Source of the DNA: GCA-002701945 sp964442015
GTDB taxonomy: Bacteria; Fidelibacterota; Marinisomatia; Marinisomatales; TCS55
Direction: 5' to 3'
Assembly: GCA_964442015.1 (NCBI GenBank)
Contig: CAYTYA010000055.1
Location: 1-11,353, forward strand
DNA: 11,353 bases
Below the pieces are notes generated by a model that was given only the letters and a program-made list of their open reading frames with translations, ran no database searches and was not told the DNA's origin. A program made the position numbers and the translations under genes. Numbering within the stretch: the first letter of the stretch is position 1; every line of letters starts with the position of its first letter. This document shows, one piece after another, positions 7,057 to 11,353 of the stretch.

Positions 7057-7987
7057 TTTTTTACGAATAAAATTAATATTATTATTTATTTTATTTCCTG
7101 CTTGCAATAAAGACATAAAATCATATTCAAATATTCCTATCGAATGGAAAGAAATAAATTGGAATCAATATGATGGTATAAAGGTTCTTGAAGGAAGAAA
7201 TAGCTCATTACCAATAAATGCATGGGTTGTAATAGTAAACAATAAAGATCCTAATATAAATATAGATGTGATAGCATCAGATGACTTAGATCGTAAAGAA
7301 TCTTTATCGCATTTTTCAAAGAGCAATAATGCAAAAGTTGTCGTTAATGCTGGATACTTTCTTATGAATAAAAACCCTACTGAGCATGTCGGATTATTAT
7401 ATGTAAATAATCATACAATATCACCAGCATTAAAGTCATTAATTAGAAATGATAAACGATATTTTACAGCTAGAGGAGCATTAGGTTTTTTGAATAATGG
7501 GGTTATTGATATTGCATGGGTGTCAAGTAGAAATGATTCGTTATTTTATTTTCCAGAACCTGTAGAAAATGCACCTAATAATCCTGTTAATTCACTTGAT
7601 TTTACTAAATCATTATATTGGGATGCGAATGATGCAGTTCATGCTGGGCCTGTTTTAATGCATGATGGAGAAATTAGAATAACAGTTAATGAGGAGGTGT
7701 TTTTTGGTTCTTCTATACCAAAAATACATCCTCGAACTGCTGCAGGATATCGTAAAAATGGAGATTTGGTATTGTTAGTTGTAGATGGTAGACAAGTGAA
7801 TAGTCGTGGAGTTGATTTGATGGAGTTAGCTATTATCATGAAAGATTTAGATTGTGTTGAGGCAATTAATTTAGATGGAGGAGGATCTAGTGCTATAGTT
7901 GTTGATGGAAAATTAATCAATCGACCCTCGGGAACATCAAGTCAAAGAGAAGTAATGTCTGCGATAGCAGTTTCTGTGCAAAATTAG
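7037..7987 (+). CDS. Phosphodiester glycosidase (NAGPA-like) lipoprotein
   Basis: Predicted envelope lipoprotein of the phosphodiester glycosidase family, named after the human uncovering enzyme that removes GlcNAc from a GlcNAc-1-phosphodiester. Starting at the ATG at 7037 (316 residues), the N-terminus has a basic stretch, a hydrophobic core LILLFILF and a lipobox FPAC ending at C23, followed by Asn. A TTG at 7028 would add three residues and is less likely. Family marks in order: VVVNAGYF (101-108), ARGALGF (145-151), HAGPVLMHDG (202-211), HPRTAAGY (231-238), VVDGRQ (248-253), GVDLMELA (258-265) and INLDGGGSSAIVVDG (277-291). Asp/Asn in the NAGYF and LDGGGS loops are the expected active-site region. 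The start overlaps the DUF2914 gene by 20 bases and the next gene starts 8 bases after its stop. The true substrate (sugar-phosphate diester in envelope or scavenged polymer) is unknown. Confidence 0.85.
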   Translation: MPTLRISFLRIKLILLFILFPACNKDIKSYSNIPIEWKEINWNQYDGIKVLEGRNSSLPINAWVVIVNNKDPNINIDVIASDDLDRKESLSHFSKSNNAKVVVNAGYFLMNKNPTEHVGLLYVNNHTISPALKSLIRNDKRYFTARGALGFLNNGVIDIAWVSSRNDSLFYFPEPVENAPNNPVNSLDFTKSLYWDANDAVHAGPVLMHDGEIRITVNEEVFFGSSIPKIHPRTAAGYRKNGDLVLLVVDGRQVNSRGVDLMELAIIMKDLDCVEAINLDGGGSSAIVVDGKLINRPSGTSSQREVMSAIAVSVQN

Positions 7988-7995
7988 ATTCAACA

Positions 7996-8613
7996 ATGGG
8001 TAGTTATATACGGAGATTATACAATTGGGTATTAGATTGGTCTAATACCAAATATGGTGTTCCTGCCTTATTTATTTTATCTTTATCAGAATCTTCATTT
8101 TTTCCGATACCACCAGATGTGCTTTTAATTGCTCTTGCTTTAGGAGCGCAATCAAAAGCACTATATTTTGCTTTAATTTGTAGTGCAGCAAGTGTTTTAG
8201 GGGCAATAATAGGCTACTCAGTTGGATATTTTGTTTGGTGGAATAGTGTAGGTGAGTATACAACTGTAGCAATGTTCTTTTTCAATCATATACCAGGTTT
8301 TTCTTCTGAATTATTTACAGCTATTCAGCAAAAGTTTGATTTATATAACTTTTTTATTGTTTTTACAGCTGGCTTCACTCCAATTCCATTTAAGATTATT
8401 ACCATTTCCGCAGGTGCATTTAATATTAATTTTCCGATGTTTATTTTTGCTTCAACAATAAGTCGCTCTACAAGATTCTTCTTGGTTGCAATATTAATCA
8501 AAAAATATGGGAGATCAATTACTGCATTTATTGATAAATATTTTAATATTTTATCTATAGTATTTACAGTATTGTTAATTGGCGGTTTTTTTGCATTAAA
8601 AGTATTGTTTTAG
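7996..8613 (+). CDS. YqaA family (DedA/VTT superfamily) membrane protein
   Basis: A 205-residue inner-membrane protein of the YqaA branch of the DedA/SNARE-associated (VTT) superfamily. Key marks: SLSESSFFPIPPDVLL (29-44), with E32 and the re-entrant-loop PIPPD; the small-residue helix GAIIGYSVGYFVW (69-81); AGFTPIPFKIITISAGAF (125-142), the second re-entrant motif; and SRSTRFFLVAILIKKYG (156-172), with the conserved Arg-Phe. A last helix spans about 184-203. Better-studied superfamily members move or flip phospholipids or undecaprenyl phosphate across the membrane; the YqaA branch itself has no proven substrate. Lying 8 bases after the phosphodiester glycosidase gene, it may act on envelope lipids, but this is inference. 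The length is typical. No Shine-Dalgarno site is evident, so translational coupling to the gene before is possible. Confidence 0.88.
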   Translation: MGSYIRRLYNWVLDWSNTKYGVPALFILSLSESSFFPIPPDVLLIALALGAQSKALYFALICSAASVLGAIIGYSVGYFVWWNSVGEYTTVAMFFFNHIPGFSSELFTAIQQKFDLYNFFIVFTAGFTPIPFKIITISAGAFNINFPMFIFASTISRSTRFFLVAILIKKYGRSITAFIDKYFNILSIVFTVLLIGGFFALKVLF

Positions 8614-8623
8614 CTATTTAAGA

Positions 8624-8651
8624 TTGTATTAAAAAAAGAGTAGATTATTAT
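8624..8651 (+). promoter_or_regulatory. Possible leuS promoter
   Basis: TTGTAT at 8624-8629 and TATTAT at 8646-8651, spaced by 16 bases, lie in the 67-base gap before leuS. This would place the transcript start about 20-25 bases before the ATG. No T-box or leucine leader peptide is seen. It is a weak call in AT-rich DNA; read-through from the yqaA-like gene is equally possible. Confidence 0.22.
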
Positions 8652-8680
8652 CCTTTACATGATTAAACATTAACAATATT

Positions 8681-11110
8681 ATGGAAAATAAATACGATCA
8701 TCTAACTATTGAACCAAAATGGCAAACATTTTGGGAAAAAAATAAAACTTTTAAAGCTGAGGTAGATTTAAATAAGCCAAAGTACTATATATTAGATATG
8801 TTCCCTTATCCATCAGGGCAAGGACTTCATGTGGGCCACCCTTTAGGATATACTGCAACCGATATACTATCAAGATATAAACGTATGAGAGGTTTTAACG
8901 TCCTACACCCAATGGGTTGGGATGCGTTTGGTCTTCCTGCAGAACAGTATGCAGTTGAAACAGGAACACATCCTTCAAATACAACAAAGAATAATATAGA
9001 AAAATTTAAATCTCAGATTAAAAGCCTTGGTTTTTCTTATGACTGGGATAGAGAAATAAATACAACTGATCCAAAATATTATAAATGGACGCAATGGATA
9101 TTTTTACAATTATATAATAAGGGATTAGTATATCAAGATGAAGTGCCGGTTAATTGGTGCCCAGCATTAGGTACAGTCCTAGCAAATGAAGAAGTTATTG
9201 ATGGAAAATCAGAAAGAGGTGGACACCCTGTAGTACGTAAGCCCATGAAACAATGGGTATTTCGCATAACAGATTATGCAGAATCTCTATTAAAAGGTTT
9301 AGATGATGTTGATTGGCCAGATAATGTAAAGGAATTACAGAAGAATTGGATAGGTCGTTCAGATGGTGCAAATGTTATATTTGATATACCATCCATAAGT
9401 GAAATAATAAGTGTATTCACGACTAGGCCAGATACATTATTTGGGGCAACATATATGGTGCTAGCTCCAGAACATCCCTTAGTTGATCATCTTACAAAAG
9501 AAGAGTTTAAACATGATGTTCTAAAATATGTGGAAATTACTTCTCGTAAGTCAGATTTAGATCGTGGGGAATTGAATAAAGATAAAACGGGAGTATTTAT
9601 CGGATCATATGCTGTTAATCCTCTAAATAATCAGGAAATTCCCATATGGATATCAGATTACGTTCTCATGTCGTATGGAACGGGTGCGATAATGGCTGTA
9701 CCCGGTCACGATCAACGTGATTATGAATTTGCTCAGAAATTTGATTTGCCAATTGTGCAAGTTGTTTCTGGTGGAGATATTTCAAATAGTGCTTTTACTG
9801 ATATTAATAAAGGAACAATGATTAACTCTTCAAAGAATGATGGGTCGTTTAGCTTAAATGATTTAACGGTAAAAGATGCTATAGAAGAAACGATTAATTA
9901 CTTAGAAAAAAATAAAAAAGGGAAGAGGGCAGTAGAATATAAACTTCGAGATTGGTTATTTTCTCGACAACGATATTGGGGAGAACCATTTCCAATTGTA
10001 CATGTTGGAGATAAATATAAGCCAGTCCTAGAAGAAGAATTACCTGTATTATTGCCAGATGTGGAAAAGTATAAACCTACAGGAACAGGAGAATCTCCTT
10101 TAGCTGCAATAGATAGTTGGGTTAATACGAAGGATAAAGAAACTGGGGAAGATGCGAAACGAGAAACACATACAATGCCACAATGGGCTGGGTCATGCTG
10201 GTATTATCTACGGTTTTTAGATCCAAACAATGAGGAGAAACCGTGGGATCAAGATGTGGAGAAATATTGGATGCCCGTAGATTTATATGTTGGCGGTATA
10301 GAGCATGCTGTTCTTCATTTACTATATTCGCGTTTTTGGCATCATGTATTACATGATTTAGGATTGGTATCAACAAGAGAACCATACAAAAGATTATTTA
10401 ATCAAGGTATGATTCAAGGTGAAGATGGTCAAAAAATGAGTAAATCAAGAGGAAATACTATTAACCCTGATGATGTTATCAGTCAATATGGTGCTGATTC
10501 TATGCGATTATATGAAATGTTTATGGGGCCATTAGATAAATCAAAACCTTGGTCTACAAAAGGCTTACAAGGTTGCGCTCGATTTGCTGAAAAAGTTTGG
10601 CGTATATATAATAATACTGATAAATACTCGGATAAACCCGATTCTGAAGAAACAATACGATTATTGCATCAAACAATAGCAAAGGTTACAAATGACTTAG
10701 AAAATATGCGTTTTAATACGGCAATTTCTCAAATGATGATATTTTCCAATCATGTACAATCATTATCAGAAATCAATATAGATACATTGAAAACATTTTT
10801 ATTATTATTAAATCCATTTATTCCACATATGTCAGAGGAAATAAATGAACATATGAATGCCTATAAATCATTATCGTATTCAGAATGGCCAAATTTCGAT
10901 CCAGAACTTGCAAAAGAAGATTTAATCACGATTGCAATCCAAGTAAATGGCAAATTACGCGGAAATATTCAAGTTGGAGTTGATATTGATGATAAAACGT
11001 TAAAATCAGATGCATCCCAAATAGAAGGTGTTAAAAAGCACCTTGACGGAAAAGATATTATCAAAAAAATCGTCGTACCAGGTCGATTAGTAAACTTTGT
11101 CATTAAATAG
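8681..11110 (+). CDS. leuS: Leucyl-tRNA synthetase
   Basis: Cytoplasmic class Ia enzyme that charges tRNA-Leu with leucine using ATP. Complete at 809 residues. In order: N-terminal YDHLTIEPKWQTFWEKN (5-21); class I signature HVGH at 50-53 within YPSGQGLHVGHPLGYT; RYKRMRGFNVLHPMGWDAFGLPAE (65-88); the editing (CP1) domain with its Thr-rich TTRPDTLFG (247-255) and GTGAIMAVPGHDQRD (333-347), including D344 for binding misacylated amino acid; LRDWLFSRQRYWGEP (422-436); HTMPQWAGSCWYYLR (497-511); KMSKS at 585-589; then the anticodon-binding helical part and a C-terminal domain ending VVPGRLVNFVIK. Only a few residues separate NQGMI from KMSKS, so the large leucine-specific insertion of the E. coli enzyme (860 residues) is absent, as in Bacillus. 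The usual Zn-binding CxRC is SERGGHP (177-183), a known Zn-free variant. The ATG lacks a Shine-Dalgarno site. Confidence 0.98.
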   Translation: MENKYDHLTIEPKWQTFWEKNKTFKAEVDLNKPKYYILDMFPYPSGQGLHVGHPLGYTATDILSRYKRMRGFNVLHPMGWDAFGLPAEQYAVETGTHPSNTTKNNIEKFKSQIKSLGFSYDWDREINTTDPKYYKWTQWIFLQLYNKGLVYQDEVPVNWCPALGTVLANEEVIDGKSERGGHPVVRKPMKQWVFRITDYAESLLKGLDDVDWPDNVKELQKNWIGRSDGANVIFDIPSISEIISVFTTRPDTLFGATYMVLAPEHPLVDHLTKEEFKHDVLKYVEITSRKSDLDRGELNKDKTGVFIGSYAVNPLNNQEIPIWISDYVLMSYGTGAIMAVPGHDQRDYEFAQKFDLPIVQVVSGGDISNSAFTDINKGTMINSSKNDGSFSLNDLTVKDAIEETINYLEKNKKGKRAVEYKLRDWLFSRQRYWGEPFPIVHVGDKYKPVLEEELPVLLPDVEKYKPTGTGESPLAAIDSWVNTKDKETGEDAKRETHTMPQWAGSCWYYLRFLDPNNEEKPWDQDVEKYWMPVDLYVGGIEHAVLHLLYSRFWHHVLHDLGLVSTREPYKRLFNQGMIQGEDGQKMSKSRGNTINPDDVISQYGADSMRLYEMFMGPLDKSKPWSTKGLQGCARFAEKVWRIYNNTDKYSDKPDSEETIRLLHQTIAKVTNDLENMRFNTAISQMMIFSNHVQSLSEINIDTLKTFLLLLNPFIPHMSEEINEHMNAYKSLSYSEWPNFDPELAKEDLITIAIQVNGKLRGNIQVGVDIDDKTLKSDASQIEGVKKHLDGKDIIKKIVVPGRLVNFVIK

Positions 11111-11232
11111 AAAATATCTTTTTGTAAACATCCACTATAATATATAACAATCAATTATACATAATATATATTATACGACATGTTTATTTTATTCCCAATA
11201 TCACACAACGCCAATCCTAAATGTTTAGAAAT

Positions 11233-11262
11233 AAAAAACCCCGCTTAGTAGCGGGGTTTTTT
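11233..11262 (+). terminator. Bidirectional intrinsic terminator
   Basis: A perfect six-pair GC stem CCCCGC/GCGGGG (11239-11244 with 11251-11256) and loop TTAGTA, flanked by A6 on the left and T6 on the right. The A/T runs can extend the stem and give a U-tract on either strand. It ends leuS (123 bases after its stop) and, read on the other strand, the convergent partial gene whose stop is 31 bases away. It is the only strong hairpin terminator in the window. Confidence 0.92.
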
Positions 11263-11292
11263 ATTAATTACTTTAATTTAATAAATAGACTA

Positions 11293-11352
11293 TTATCCAT
11301 CATCTCCATCATTATTATCTGCAGCATGCCATTCATCCATATTAACTGAACC
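11293..11352 (-). CDS. C-terminal end of a gene running off the window, acidic tail
   Basis: The (-) strand frame entering from the right edge has 19 codons reading GSVNMDEWHAADNNDGDDG and then TAA at 11295-11293. An acidic Asp/Asn/Gly tail right before the bidirectional terminator is what a convergent gene's end should look like. A second (-) frame is also open from the edge and stops nearer the terminator, giving a Met/Ile-rich, less protein-like sequence, so the frame choice is not certain. Too little is visible to name a product. Confidence 0.4.
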   Translation of the reverse strand, partial: GSVNMDEWHAADNNDGDDG

Positions 11353-11353
11353 A

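Noticed and set aside
9167..9260. Loss of zinc-binding cysteines in LeuRS as a sign of damage
   Set aside because: The SERGGHP form is a regular Zn-free variant in several bacterial groups and the rest of the enzyme is intact.
11161..11174. 14-base perfect palindrome ATAATATATATTAT
   Set aside because: Made only of A and T in a very AT-rich spacer between convergent genes; expected by chance and too weak to be an operator or terminator.
11180..11248. 22-codon (+) ORF between leuS and the terminator
   Set aside because: It ends inside the terminator hairpin, has no ribosome binding site, and its translation has no structure beyond chance.

Overview
The window is an AT-rich stretch (by eye about one third G+C) of bacterial chromosome with dense, ordinary gene packing. 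A secreted protein ending in a YPNPFNP-type C-terminal sorting/FlgD-like domain, a Bacillus-type leucyl-tRNA synthetase without the Zn cysteines, and a weak use of Shine-Dalgarno sites suggest a free-living Gram-negative of the Marinimicrobia (SAR406)/FCB type, probably marine. This assignment is an inference from family resemblance. No tRNA, rRNA, CRISPR, phage or insertion-sequence signature was seen.

Layout. Positions 163-1744 hold three small integral membrane genes: a DoxX-like protein (+, TTG start with a good ribosome binding site), a TIGR02206/YwaF-like protein (-), and a second DoxX-family protein (+). A possible 24-residue single-helix peptide lies between the first two. From 1781 to 3813 (+) come a secreted protein of unknown function with a C-terminal sorting domain and an exported glycerophosphodiester phosphodiesterase. 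These probably form one transcription unit with the second DoxX gene. Tail to tail with them, overlapping by 11 bases, is a large (-) gene (3803-6199) for an exported protein that joins an N-terminal beta-propeller (Reg_prop repeats) to an uncharacterised, probably all-helical alpha/alpha-toroid-like domain.

A divergent spacer of 158 bases (6200-6357) leads into a compact (+) cluster: a DUF2914 membrane protein, a lipoprotein of the phosphodiester glycosidase (NAGPA-like) family whose start overlaps the previous gene, a YqaA/DedA-superfamily membrane protein 8 bases further on, and leuS after 67 bases. A strong bidirectional hairpin terminator at 11233-11262 closes leuS and also serves a convergent (-) gene, of which only the last 19 codons are in the window.

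Working together. Most products apart from LeuRS are predicted to sit in or beyond the inner membrane. Two exported enzymes cleave phosphodiesters (glycerophosphodiesters; sugar-phosphate diesters), and a DedA-superfamily protein, related to lipid transporters, is encoded beside one of them. A theme of envelope-lipid or phosphodiester-glycan turnover or scavenging is possible but unproven. The least understood items are the propeller/toroid protein and the sorting-domain protein with an EExxH motif. No clear defence system or novel multi-gene machine is visible.
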